Below, piece after piece: positions 27,247 through 38,400 of a stretch of 64,000 nucleotides of DNA. The stretch is from Cardinalis cardinalis (Eukaryota > Chordata > Aves > Passeriformes > Cardinalidae), in assembly GCA_014549065.1 (NCBI GenBank), contig JACDOX010000034.1:1240001-1304000 (forward strand), in the 5' to 3' direction. Both the position numbers and the translations under genes were made by a program. The notes beneath the pieces were generated by a model. The model made no database searches, had not been told where the DNA came from, and saw only the letters and a program-made list of their open reading frames with translations. Position 1 is the first letter of the stretch. Each line of letters begins with the position of its first letter.

Positions 27247-27378
27247 TTATTGTAGGTCTGTCATGTTTATTTCCACTTGAATGATTCCATTGAAGCGATA
27301 ATTCCAGTATTTGTCACCAGATGGCACTGCAAGGACACGATCCCGTAACCTCTCCTCATACTCCATTCGTGGCGCCAT
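27247..27378 (-). other. Unidentified 43-codon ORF in a CpG-bearing patch
   Basis: On the minus strand an ATG at 27378 opens a 43-codon frame ending in TAA. It begins MAPRMEYEERLRDRVLAVPS and includes KYWNYRFNGIIQVEI. Upstream the frame closes six codons earlier at a TGA. The composition is protein-like and the segment is CpG-richer than its flanks. An AATAAA falls within the 3' end of the frame. It could be a retroelement relic, a pseudogene piece or a chance frame. I do not recognise the family. Confidence 0.25.
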
Positions 27379-27379
27379 G

Positions 27380-28530
27380 AGGTCATCCCCCGACAATCAC
27401 AAAGAATGCATGGCTGTTTCAGNTTGCATGAGGCCCCTCCTCCTCCTCCACTCCCTTATGTTCACCCCATCAGGCCTGCTGGCACAGCTATGACAGGTTT
27501 TAATATTCCTAGCCAACTGGACTTGGTAAGAAAAGCTTGGTGGTGGAGACCAATACCCGCCTAAAGTTAATTTGCCCGGATATTGCCATGAGAATACTGA
27601 AGGCAAACGCTGTCTCTAATGGCAAGAGATGAAGCTCCCTCTTGTGTCAGGTCATGCACAGAGGTTTGCTTCAGTTCCCTGGCCTTGCAATTCTAAGTAG
27701 GGTCCCAGCCTCAGGCTATCAACCTATCTGCCTATCTCATTCCCTACTTTTTCAGTGCAGAATTTTGTGCTTTCCCTTGCTTCCTTTCTCCTCTCAAACA
27801 GAGCATCCTGTTCCATGCCCTAATTTGCCTCTCAGCTCTAGTGCTCCCTAATATATTCTGTCATGGCCTGACACTGCAGCTTGAATTACAAGTTCTGATC
27901 CTGTGACTCAACGCAGGTTTTAGGAAGTAAAAGAAAATAAACCTGGGAGTCCAGAGATGTACTGAGCACTAAGCTACAGCTGCCTTTTGAGAAGTCAGTT
28001 TCAGCNCTATCACAGCTGCCATCACTGGAGCGCTGGCACCTGAGCAATCACATTGAAGCTGTGCAAAGGTAACTACAAATAGTGTCAGATCTTTGTTTGC
28101 AGATCAAGGTGTGTAGCATTTTCAAGTTCACAGCATAAAAAGCTCTTGAGCTTCATTTTAGAGGTCTGATGCATTCCTGGTATTCAGCAGAATGCTGATA
28201 TTTGGTAGGAAAGTAATGCTATAACACAGAAAATGAAAGGCTAGGACAGTTCCTCCTGACTGTTTAATATGACATAACCTGTCTGTGTAGCAGACAAAAT
28301 GAAAAATAGTGCTGATTTTAACCCCTTTTTTGGTCTGTTTTTTTTTTGGGGGGGGGGGTTTGCTAATAAATGTTCTTCTCAATAGGGCAATAGTGATTGT
28401 TCTATAGATACTCATGCATATGCAGAATATTGTATATATGCTAGTAAATTGAAATACAAAACCATCTGTGAGATGATAATCCAAAACAATACATGATAAG
28501 AAAAGAGAGTCTGGCAGTACATGTAAAGAC
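27380..28530. other. Intergenic, no gene recognised
   Basis: GC-richer to about 27,500, then AT-rich. T8 and G10 runs lie at 28,340-28,359. Confidence 0.55.
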
Positions 28531-28561
28531 AGAAATGAAATGAAATGAAATGAAGTTAAAA

Positions 28562-28966
28562 GACAGGAAAGGAAATATAATGGCATGCAATGAAATTGCC
28601 AAACCCTAAAATTTCTAAATGAAGTGAAAACAATTAAATGGAGTTGGAATTACGGGAATGAGCCGAAACTTCACAGAAAGGTTTGTCATTGAAATCTTGA
28701 GATTTCNTTTCCTTTCATGAAAAGAAGGATTTTTATTTCATGAAAAGAAATTAAATGAGAAATCAAAGAATGAAGAGAAATGGAAAGATGAGAAAGGAAA
28801 TATAATGACATGAAATGAAATTGAAAAAACCAAAAATTCTGAAATTAAGTGAAAACAATTAAGTGGAATGGAAAGAAAGGAAGTGCAGTGCAGTGAAATG
28901 GGCTGAAACTTCACGAAATTATTTTCATTGAAACCTCAAGATTTCATTTCCTTCCATGAAGTGAAG
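28562..28966. repeat. Two diverged direct copies of a purine-rich block of about 180 bp
   Basis: Copy 1 (about 28,562-28,724) and copy 2 (about 28,787-28,966) share blocks in the same order: 'aggaaatataatg', 'atgaaattg', 'gtgaaaacaattaa', 'gctgaaacttcac' or similar, and a near-palindrome GAAATCTTGAGATTTC / GAAACCTCAAGATTTC. The offset is 225 bp at the start and 240 bp later, because copy 2 carries about 15 extra bases. A (GAAAT)n run lies just before copy 1 (about 28,531-28,553). Confidence 0.75.
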
Positions 28967-30999
28967 AAGTCATGACTGTTTTAAGGTCTTAAAATAAATT
29001 CAAAGTCAAAGTAAATTTTGTTAGGCAAAATCCGGGCTGTCTGTTATGGCCTTTTGAATGCCAAGTTGAGTAAATTCAGGCTTCCATAAAACCCCTCAAG
29101 AATGACAATGAATGTAAATTATCATGTGATTGTAAATGTTTCTCCCCCATTCTTCTGAAATCACTTTCATGTTCAACTACATTAAAAACATTAAATATAA
29201 CAATACCAGACTAATNGAGAGTGGCTGGAACAGCCTAGGATATCACTTTCAATGATATGAATTTGATTTAGTAAGCCATNAAGATTTCAGTGGATGTTTA
29301 TAGCTAAAGGAAAACATTGGGACAAGAACTTTAAGGGACCCTTTTTTCTCCTTTGAAAATAANTTTTGGTTAACTGGTGTCAGTGCCAAGGTGTACATAT
29401 CACCAAGCCACCAAGACTCTGGGCACTTAGGGAAATAAACTGTCTGGGGCTCTTCTGATGAATGAGTAAATTATTGTGAAATGATGTGTTAATGAAGGTG
29501 AGGAAGTGACTGAACACAGCAGATACAAGATTCTTTCTGTGTGTTAACTTTAAATGCTTGACCATAGGGCATGTGCAAACAGCTCTTTCTCAAAAAAGCT
29601 AAAACAAGTGCAAGCATTATGGTTATACTGTGAATCTGACTAATTAAGATAGTGTATGGATCCATGAGCACATTAAGTATATATACTTTTTCAGATGTAT
29701 TTCCTTGTTTCTGGAAGGTGGAATTTTATTGCTCTATTTTACTGAACTATANTTTTTTTATTGAGGTATTGCTATAGTTAAGGAAAAGTAAGAATAGTAT
29801 GGAATTTGTAAACACTNATTTCTCTTCCTATTGACATTTTTATAGTNCACAGGAAATTGTGGTTGCAATTTAAATGGTTGCAGCTTTTACTACTAACCTG
29901 ATTTGGAAATCTCTGTTTGAAAATNATGACAATTTTATTATACCACATTGTAAAAACAGCCAGACTACCTAGCATCTCCTTTTTTCCATCTACTGAAGAG
30001 TACACATCTACAGTGTATAGTCATATAATTTCTAANGTATATTTCACTCCCTTTTCATGCTTTATAAATAAACTTATTGGTTTGGTGTAAGTTGGTTCCT
30101 TTTTTAAACACTTGTGTCTTAACATTTGTTATTGAATCCTAAATATACTTCAAAGCATTGTTCTCTGGACAGTCAAGATGATTAGGCTTTAGGGCTCCCA
30201 TACTGCTACCCTAATGCCTCCATCATGTTTCTACACTGCCTGACCTCCTGCCTTTCCTGTGAGTGGATATCCTTCTCCTATCATCTGTATTTTCTGAATT
30301 TCAGAGGTTAAAATCTGCATTTAGCTTGATGCCCTGCACCCACAAGTCTGCTTCAGAAAGAGGTGGGCTGATGAAGCGGGGAACTTGTGTCTTCTCAAGG
30401 TCCTTGAACAAGCTCAGAGATAGGAAGAAAGGGACAGATCTTTGTTGTACCTCAAGTGGTACAACAAGACAGAGGAACTTCAAATGTTCCACTATAGACA
30501 AAATAACCCCCAAGCAACACGTTCACACCTGTTGTAGAACTAATCTGTTCTTGAATATCATGCTTGATATTGCTTGTTCCAAACAACAGTGTATGCCACA
30601 CACTAGCTGAAGTAACTACTGACCTCATAAGATGGTCTGGACTTTTTCAATGCTAGATGTCTATTAATGAAACAAATAATTCTGAGAAACCATGCATTAG
30701 TTGTACTACTGGTCAAAACACATGAACCAAGCCAAGCAGCTACAAATCTGGCAGGAGAGCAAACCACCATCTGTTGCTGCAGATGGGGTACATGCACAGT
30801 CTTTGCTAGAAGGCGTGCCCAAGGAAGGAAACATTTGGCTTCACACCTCTCANAAGAAAGTCGCCCCCTTTATAGTGAAAGCTGTTGCTCTGTAAGAAGT
30901 TGTCCTGGAAGGAGTGTGACAAGGCCTCTCAACTCAAATTTGTCTCCTACATCTGCCTCAATGAGCGCTTTTTGTGNCCTGTCAGCCTGCAGGTCCTCC
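28967..30999. other. Intergenic up to the CR1 next to PSPC1
   Basis: AT-rich unique-looking sequence. Frames at 30,263-30,610 and 30,667-31,077 show no recognisable domain, and the second overlaps the CR1. I see no exon of a neighbouring gene. Confidence 0.55.
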
Positions 31000-31626
31000 C
31001 ATGCTGCACAGCAGTGTCCAGACAGCCCTTCCTGGCCTGGATCAGCCAGGGTGTGGCCAGCAGGAGCAGGGCAGTGACCNTCCCCCTGTACTGGGCACTC
31101 GTGAGGCCGCACCTCGAGTGCTGTGTCAAGTTTTGGGCCTCTCAATTCAGGAATGACACTGAGAAGCTGGGACTANTCCAGAGAAGGGCAACGGAGCAGG
31201 AGAAAGGTTTGCAGAACAAATCCTGTGAGGTGTGGCTGAGGGAGCTGGGGATGTTTAGCCTGGAGAAAACGAATCTCGTGGGAAACGTCATCACTCTGTA
31301 CAACTGCCTGACAGGAGGGTGCAGCCAGGTTGGGGTTGGCCTNTTCTCCCAGGTAACAGGTCATAGGACAGGAGGACATAGCCTCGAGCTGCATCAGGGC
31401 AGATTTAGGTTGGACATCATCTCTTCATATTAAGGGTAATTAGACCTTGGAATGGGCTGCCCAGTGTGGTGGTGGAATTACTTTCCCTGGAGGTGTTTAA
31501 GGAAAGAGTGGACGTGGCACTCAGTGCTGTGGTCTGCTTGACACGGCGACGTTCAGCCGCAGGTTGGATTCGATGACCTCAAGAAGTGTTTTCCAACCTG
31601 ATTGATTCTGTGGTTTTTGTGATTCC
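31000..31626 (+). mobile_element. CR1 LINE 3' fragment directly upstream of PSPC1
   Basis: The translated remnant matches the C-terminal part of the CR1 reverse transcriptase ORF (pieces such as ALVRPHLE, QRRATE, LRELGMFSLEK, GRFRLDI), with frame breaks and Ns. The 3' end has the CR1 signature, TTGGATTCGATGACCTC and then the ATTCTGTG-like tip. It is 5'-truncated, as usual for CR1, and inactive. Confidence 0.9.
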
Positions 31627-31936
31627 CTCGGCTGTGCCCGCCACCNCCGCCTCAGCGTCTCTCGTGTCACGCCTGCCTCCCTCTCCCGCAGGGACCAGAC
31701 AGCCTCAGGGCATCCCGCCCGGCTGCCTTCGGGAGAGACCCCAGCGAGGGGCTCCTCTTCCTGGGGACANGCTGAGGAGACCACTGCTCTAACACAACAC
31801 GGCAGCGCAGCCGCGGACTCACATCCGCCTCTAAGGGGGGACAGACGGCTCCCCGTGGGCCCGGGGCAGGTTCGGCCGAGCGCCGGAGCGGAGGGGGATC
31901 GGCGGCGGCGGCGCGGCCGTGAGGGGGAGCGGGGCC

Positions 31937-31946
31937 GGGGCGGGGC
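31937..31946 (+). promoter_or_regulatory. GC box (SP/KLF-type site)
   Basis: GGGGCGGGGC is a full match to the SP1/KLF consensus. It sits 132 bp upstream of the PSPC1 ATG inside the CpG island. Confidence 0.6.
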
Positions 31947-31985
31947 TTCCCGCGGGGACGGCGCAACTCGCCGGGGCTGGCGGCG

Positions 31986-32002
31986 GCGCCATTTTGAATT
32001 GG
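31986..32002 (+). promoter_or_regulatory. YY1-like GCCATTTT next to an inverted CCAAT box
   Basis: GCGCCATTTTG resembles the YY1 consensus often found at or just after start sites of CpG-island genes. It is followed at 31998-32002 by ATTGG, an NF-Y-type inverted CCAAT box. Both are motif matches only. Confidence 0.5.
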
Positions 32003-32077
32003 CTGAGGGTCGGAGGCGGCGGCTGCCGAGCAGGGTTCCGCATCCCCCAAGGGAGAATCCGCGAGGAAGGAGCGGAT

Positions 32078-32458
32078 ATGGCCGCGAATAGGAACTTGAA
32101 GCAAGTGCGGATCGAAAACAGCTCCCCGGCGGTGCCGCTGGGCATGGTGGGGGGCGGCGGCGGCGGCAACCTGAAAGGATTGCGCGGCCTAGAAGCGGAG
32201 AGTGAGGCGGCGGCGGCCATGGCTCTGGTGCCGGGCAAGGAAGGTGGCGGAGATGAGGAGCAGGAGGTTGGGTTCACCATCGATATCAAGAGCTTTCTCA
32301 AACCTGGCGAGAAGAGCTACACGCAGCGTTGCCGGCTGTTCGTGGGGAATCTGCCTACTGATATCACCGAGGAGGATTTNAAGCGCCTTTTCGAGCGCTA
32401 CGGGGAGCCTAGCGAGGTCTTCATCAATCGGGACCGCGGCTTCGGCTTCATCCGCCTG
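32078..32458 (+). CDS. PSPC1: PSPC1 exon 1: N-terminus and first half of RRM1
   Basis: This exon encodes residues 1-127 and ends on a complete codon (phase 0) before the donor GTGAGG. It starts [14 protein letters not shown], has a run of six glycines (residues 25-30) and an Ala/Glu stretch, then the conserved lead-in [18 protein letters not shown]1 beta-1 (RNP2 LFVGNL) and the RNP1 core RGFGFIRL are both here. The base at 32380 is N, so residue 101 is Phe or Leu; Phe is expected from other DBHS proteins. The frame stays open upstream to at least 31919 without an ATG, so 32078 is the only good AUG start at this end. A second in-frame ATG at 32219 (Met48) has a better Kozak context. Confidence 0.95.
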
Positions 32459-35400
32459 GTGAGGATCCGAGCGGGCCCCTGGGGCTGTCTCTNAAACCGA
32501 GAGGCTTCGGTCCCTTGCCCCCCGCCCCCTTCTCCTCCATTTCGGCGGGTGTAAAAAAAAGGCAGCATCTGCCTCTCTTCCTCCTCGCTGCTAGCGCAGG
32601 TCCCCCCGCCTCTTCTTCCTTCTTTCCCCTCCCCGTTCGCCTCTNCACATCCAAGACAGACCCCTGCATTCAGAGGAGTCTTCCCAGCCCCTGGCGTTTC
32701 GGTCCCCGCCTCACCCCATGGCACTTAATACGGTTAATTTTAAAGAACGAACAGGATTGTTTCGAAATACAGCTGCTCGCACATCGTGAACACGGAACAT
32801 AAAATCATAGAATTGAAAAGGTTGCGGACTGCGAGTTGTTTAAATTACTTGTGCCCGGATAAGATTATAATTTTAGGGGTAATATAGTATTTGATTAAAC
32901 ATGCTCGAGTTAAGCGTGCAAAAACCCGACTTATTCGAAAAGTTTATGATATTGTATTTAAATGGTAATTTAGCATGCGNGATTAGTTTTCACGATTGCT
33001 GTGTTTAAAATGCACAGATTTGTATCATTCTGGGAATAGCTTTAGAGTGCTTTAGGTGTCTAGTCATTTTCCCATATATTTTGCTGGTTAGGGTTTTTTT
33101 ACTTTTTGGTTGTTATCTTAAAATACTTGTGGCATTCTGCCATGCATCTTTTACCCTGAGAATTCCCCGGCCTGAAATAGCAATTTTATGGAGAAAGTGA
33201 GATACACTTATATCTCATTACTCATTTTTGTGTGTAATAAAATTAGATAGAGTTTTTATGTGAACTTGCATTTTCCATTACGTTTAGAGAATAGATATAT
33301 ATATATATATTTTAACAGCTTGCCTAGCCAGTTGAACTGTGAAGAAATATTTAAAGAATTTCTTTAAATGTCAGGGATTGCNGGTATCCCACCTGGTGAA
33401 GATTTTTGAAGTGAGAAAAAAGGTAGTTGTTGATTTACACTGTCTCAGGGATGTGGGTGCAGAAAGCCCATTAATGTGAGGCGAATGAATAGAAGAGCAA
33501 AGAAAGTAATTTCACCGTTTGTTGATGAAATTTGAATTGGACATCCATTGAGGGCAAGTGCGATATTTTCACTTATTTAAAAGCAAAACAAAAACCCANC
33601 CCAAAATACTGTAGATCCTGTAGTGTAATGTTTGAATACCGTTTCCTGTTGCGGGGAGCCAGCGATGCAGAATATAAACATTTGAGTATGAAAANGTGGA
33701 AAGTATCAATTTTCCAACTCCACTCAAAACCTTTATAGAGCAGCAGCATCATAATGAGAATCTGTTAAATCCTCTAATAGGCAAGAAAAAATTTGCGTCT
33801 GTTGTTTTTAGAATAAACCATAAGGGGTAATGAATGCTATTTTTTTTCAGAGGACAGAGACTTTGTTTGTTTGTTGGGTTTTTTGGGTTNGTTTGTTGGT
33901 TTGTTTGGGTTTTTTGTTGTTGGTTTGGTTCTTTGAAGAGGGAAGACGTTGCATGATCCTTGTGCCAATATACTCAAGTGAAGGAAAATAACTTTGCTAC
34001 TCTTTTTGGGGGGGGTGGGGGCACACAAAAGTCATACTTGCTGTCTTTGAAAAGAAAATATATAAAATATTTTATATCTCTATAAAGGAATCTAGGACCT
34101 TGGCTGAAATAGCAAAGGCAGAACTTGATGGTACTATTTTGAAGAGCAGACCACTTCGAATTCGATTTGCTACCCATGGAGCTGCCTTAACTGTGAAGAA
34201 TCTGTCACCTGTGGTTTCCAATGAGCTGCTGGAACAAGCGTTCTCGCAATTCGGGCCAGTGGAAAGAGCGGTTGTTGTAGTAGATGATCGCGGCAGAGCT
34301 ACAGGGAAAGGTTTTGTAGAGTTTGCAGCAAAACCTCCAGCACGGAAAGCTCTAGAAAGATGCAATGATGGAGCATTCTTGCTCACAACGTAAGTTCACA
34401 GGTTTTTGTTTGAAGTTGTGAGTATATCTTCCTGATGTGAGCAAAAATTGCATTCATGGTATTCCCTAGTTCTTAGTTTGTTTTCAAATTCTGAAAGCCA
34501 TGAGGTTAGAAATTTAAGTGTTTTGCATGAATACCACAAATACTCTTGATTTTTTTTTAAAGAAAACTATCTTTCTCTGCTTACTATTTGTAAGATTTCT
34601 TATTACCATATGAGAGTCTGAGAGCAAAATTTTCATTTCTTTCTTGTTCATATGTAATATTACTTTTCCTTCTCTATGTAATAAGGGATTTTCTGTTGAG
34701 GCTTTATTTGCATTGGTTGCACTCTTCCTGATCCCAGTAACAGTGACAAAATAATATTCCTTTGTTTCTTAACAAACCAGTGCACGACATTGGTGATATT
34801 TCTGTAGACTAAAGAAAGTGTTTATACCCCAGAAATTATCTGGCTTGTAAGGCGAGGATTTTCTCACTGTTTTAAAATGAAGGCTGAGATTCTGAAGAGG
34901 TTGATATATGTACTAGTGATGTTTGGAAAACAATCTATTTCAAGGACAAGCAAGCTTGCAAATAGCAGCGCTTCTCTTGTATCTCTTGTTTCTGTACTTG
35001 CCAAAGAGAGTTGTTAATTGCTGCACTTTACATAGTCACAAGTGACATTTTCAAATGCTTTCTTATAAACGGTGTGAAATGGTACATATTTATGATTTCT
35101 TTTTATTTCTNTGATTCTCATTGGGAAAATAAGGCTGTGGTTTCACAGCATGAAAACTTGCTGCCATTAAATTTGGCTTGGAGTTCTTTTCCTGCCCTGG
35201 CTGTGCTACTTTTGAACTTCATGTCACTTCCATAAGCCACTTGTGCTTGCTAGAACAACAAAAGCATTCATTTGTATGGGGTCCATTTCAGTCTGCTCAA
35301 GCACGGGAAGGTGCTTGCAGATGTCAGGTCCAGCAGAGAATATGGCAGGGGAAAATGTAGCCAGGAGGAGCTGGCAGGTGAGTAAGGGGTCTGGGACTCC

Positions 35401-38400
35401 CAAATCTTGTGTGCTGCTGAACCGATTTGATGGTTACATAGTAAATTTAATGNGAATACATCTTTACTCTTACTGGCAGGTGCCAGCAGTTTGTTCTTGT
35501 TCCCTGGGTTTTCTTGGCATTAGTAACTGAATTGAAGTGTGGTGAGCCAAACAAGGGAAGTAATGTAGTTCAGTGTTACATTAGTGCTATTCTTGGCATG
35601 AGAGATGTGGCCGGGAAGAAGAAGCTGGGATATGAAGGGAGGGTGTTCTTGTTTTGCCAGCTGGATAGATCAGTTGGNTTGAAATGACCATCTAACCATG
35701 TCCTGAGTGAATAAAAAGCACTTAATCGTTTTCTTGGTTAGGTGACATGTTCCCTAATGCACAATTGCAAAGATAATTAGCATGAACCTAAAATGCTGCT
35801 AATCTGCTTTGATGTTTTGCTTCAGAGTCTAAAGTTTTACCTTTTTTAANGGAAAACTCTGCCTAATCAGAACATTTTTTAGTTCCTGTTTAAATGTATC
35901 AAAACTAGACATTCAAAACATTAGTGTTTTAATGTTTTTGTTTTACATCATAACATGTTAGTACCACAGTTCAGTTGCGTTTAAATAGCAGAGCTGTCAG
36001 CAATTGCCATGCAGGTGGCATTAGAAAAAACAGTTGTTGAGTTGTGGTCTTTGATTCTGGACTTCATCTTTTTAATGTGAACTTGATGCACAGAGTAAAA
36101 TATATTGGGGGTCATTGGTTTTGGTTTGCCTTTTTTTTTCCCCCCCTGGTTAGGGACTAGGGCAGTAGGGGAAGATCTGCAAAGTGAAATAAAGGCACAT
36201 GGAACACAATAAACGAGTGCTGGTGTTTTAAAAATCATGTCTCTAGTGCTCTGTGTTTTGTAAACTGTGCTCCCAAGACTGATGCAAAGAGCTTTTTACA
36301 CAATTCGGAGTTTTTACATTGCTCTCTTTGGCTCACACTTGCCAACATATGAAGGAGGCCATTTTCAGCTTTTCAGTCAGGATTCTAATTTGTGAATGTG
36401 TGGTTGTTCAGAGAATGGATTTTAGATAACTTAACTGGAAATGTTTTTTTAATTATCGCTGTAATATTAATACTAAATTATCAAGCNGTTTTCAGTTCTA
36501 GAGTAACTTGCAGAACTAAGTTGTAGAAGTCGTTAGAAATATGGATAGGTTGTGCTGCTCTATTTTGGGTTTGTTGCTTTCCCAGAACGATCATGGCCTC
36601 TGTGGTGCCTCACTGATAAAAACAGGAAGGTAGTTCCTTCCTAAATATTTTGTAATTATTGGTAGATGGTTTTTGCATTTTAAAAAAGCAAACAGAACTG
36701 TGTCAAGTAAGTTGTGATTTCTAGGCAGAATAGCTNGATTTGGACATAAAAGCAATTATTTTCTGAAGGTAATTTTTAAAGTTGGGATTCATTGGAATTC
36801 TGTGATTTAAGACAGGACGCAGGAATTACATGTTACTTTTCTGGAGTGTTTCTTCAAAATGCTAAAGTAAGTTATAACTGCTTCTTTAATGATTCAGTTA
36901 TTAAATTGAAAATGTTTTTCCAGAACACCTCGACCTGTTGTTGTAGAACCAATGGAGCAATTTGATGATGAGGATGGACTCCCTGAGAAGCTAATGCAAA
37001 AAACACAACAGTACCACAAGTAAGTTGTGGTTGGCCTTTTTTTATAAAACATTATTTGCATACTTAGCTTTGTAAATATACACTGATTTTTACTTTTGAA
37101 TTTGTGTAGTAGGAAGTAGTGCTTTTGTGTGATGTGCTGTTTTGTGTCAAAGGATTAAACAAGACCTTCCTGAATTTCCTAATCGTGGTAAAATTCAGAC
37201 TTGGCTTGTTAGTTTAACATTCTGTGTAGTTTGTGTAGTAGAGAGATTCTTGGCNTACGCTGCAGTCAGTAGGAGCTTGTTGCCAGCGAACTATAGTCTT
37301 TTATGGATTAGAGATGTGGTCTAATCCTACAGAGATTTTGGATACCCACAGATCTTTTTGTTCTCTGAGTAGCCCCTGAACTTTTGCAGCCTCCCTGGTG
37401 TGTAAATCTTGGCAGCTTCCACAGCTGAGGTAAAACTTTGAGCATGACATGAGAAAGTGAATCTTAATAATGAGATAGAAGTCCCCTAATCTGAAAATAC
37501 TAATTTTTAATACTGTAATTTGCCATTCTTGTTGCTTGAATCTAAAATGTTGATTTTGAGACTGTAGACTTCTTAAAAATTTTTCGCTGTTAAGTACAAT
37601 ATTAGTGTTAGAATGNGAAATGTGGGCTCATTTTAATGGTTACAGATTCTGGCTGATATTCTGGGCTGTCTAGTAAGCGTTGATATTTATCTAAATAACT
37701 GGTTTAGTGGATTGACTGCTTGATTTAGAAGGCTGAACACTGTTAATCTAGTGTTGCAGCTTAGTATTTTGTATTGATGTCAATACAAATTTTTATCTTA
37801 AATAAATTGAATCTTTATTTGGGCAACTTTTGGAAAAGTGTCTTTTTACTTATCTTAATGTCTGATTTAAGCTTTGTCTGGTTTAGAGTGTAGTCATCTG
37901 ACAGGTTGATAAAAAGTGAGGTCTACACTTGAAGTGATTGTGTATATGTTCTGTGGCTGTTACTGCCGTTGATCTAAATGTGTCCTTCTGTACATTTTTA
38001 CTGCAAAATTTTTATTAGGGAAAGAGAACAGCCTCCACGTTTTGCTCAGCCTGGAACATTTGAGTTTGAGTATGCTTCACGGTGGAAGGCTCTTGATGAG
38101 ATGGAAAAGCAGCAGCGTGAACAGGTTGACAGGAACATTAGAGAAGCCAAAGAGAAACTTGAGGCAGAAATGGAAGCAGCTAGACATGAGCATCAGCTAA
38201 TGCTGATGAGGCAAGGTAAAACCAGATTATCTACNGGTATTGAGTTTGTTTTGTCACAGATGTTTTTTTTTTTGTGTAGCATATTGAGCTGTATGCTTGN
38301 ACCTTTTGCTGGTCACCATTTAATTAAATGCATTTAACTGAGAAAAAGGAAGGAATAATTCTCTGTGCACATATTCCTTGATGATTTGCAGAAATTAATT

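Larger units (their letters stand above)
31640..32660 (+). promoter_or_regulatory. PSPC1: CpG-island promoter and 5' UTR of PSPC1
   Basis: The base composition switches sharply from AT-rich to GC- and CpG-rich around 31,640 and back around 32,660, covering exon 1. No TATA box is seen near the expected start. There is no ATG between about 31,860 and 32,077, so the 5' UTR has no obvious upstream ORF. This is the usual layout of a housekeeping vertebrate promoter. The exact transcription start is not readable from the sequence. Confidence 0.85.
32459..34087 (+). other. PSPC1: PSPC1 intron 1 (1,629 bp)
   Basis: GT...AG intron. It holds the 3' half of the CpG island, a possible 27-bp CR1 tip near 32,800, an (AT)n run near 33,297-33,310, a GT/T-rich low-complexity tract at about 33,858-33,930, and a G8-T-G5 tract at 34008-34021. 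No other exon is seen. Confidence 0.9.

Noticed and set aside
28158..28586. 142-codon minus-strand frame
   Set aside because: Low-complexity Phe/Leu/Ser-rich translation of A/G-rich repeat sequence overlapping the duplicated block and homopolymers. No sign of a gene.
30885..31433. 182-codon plus-strand frame upstream of PSPC1
   Set aside because: Its content is the decayed CR1 reverse-transcriptase C-terminus, interrupted by Ns; it is part of the CR1 feature, not a host gene.
31831..32301. 156-codon minus-strand frame across the CpG island
   Set aside because: Pro/Ala/Ser-rich antisense shadow of PSPC1 exon 1 and its 5' UTR, as expected in GC-rich DNA.
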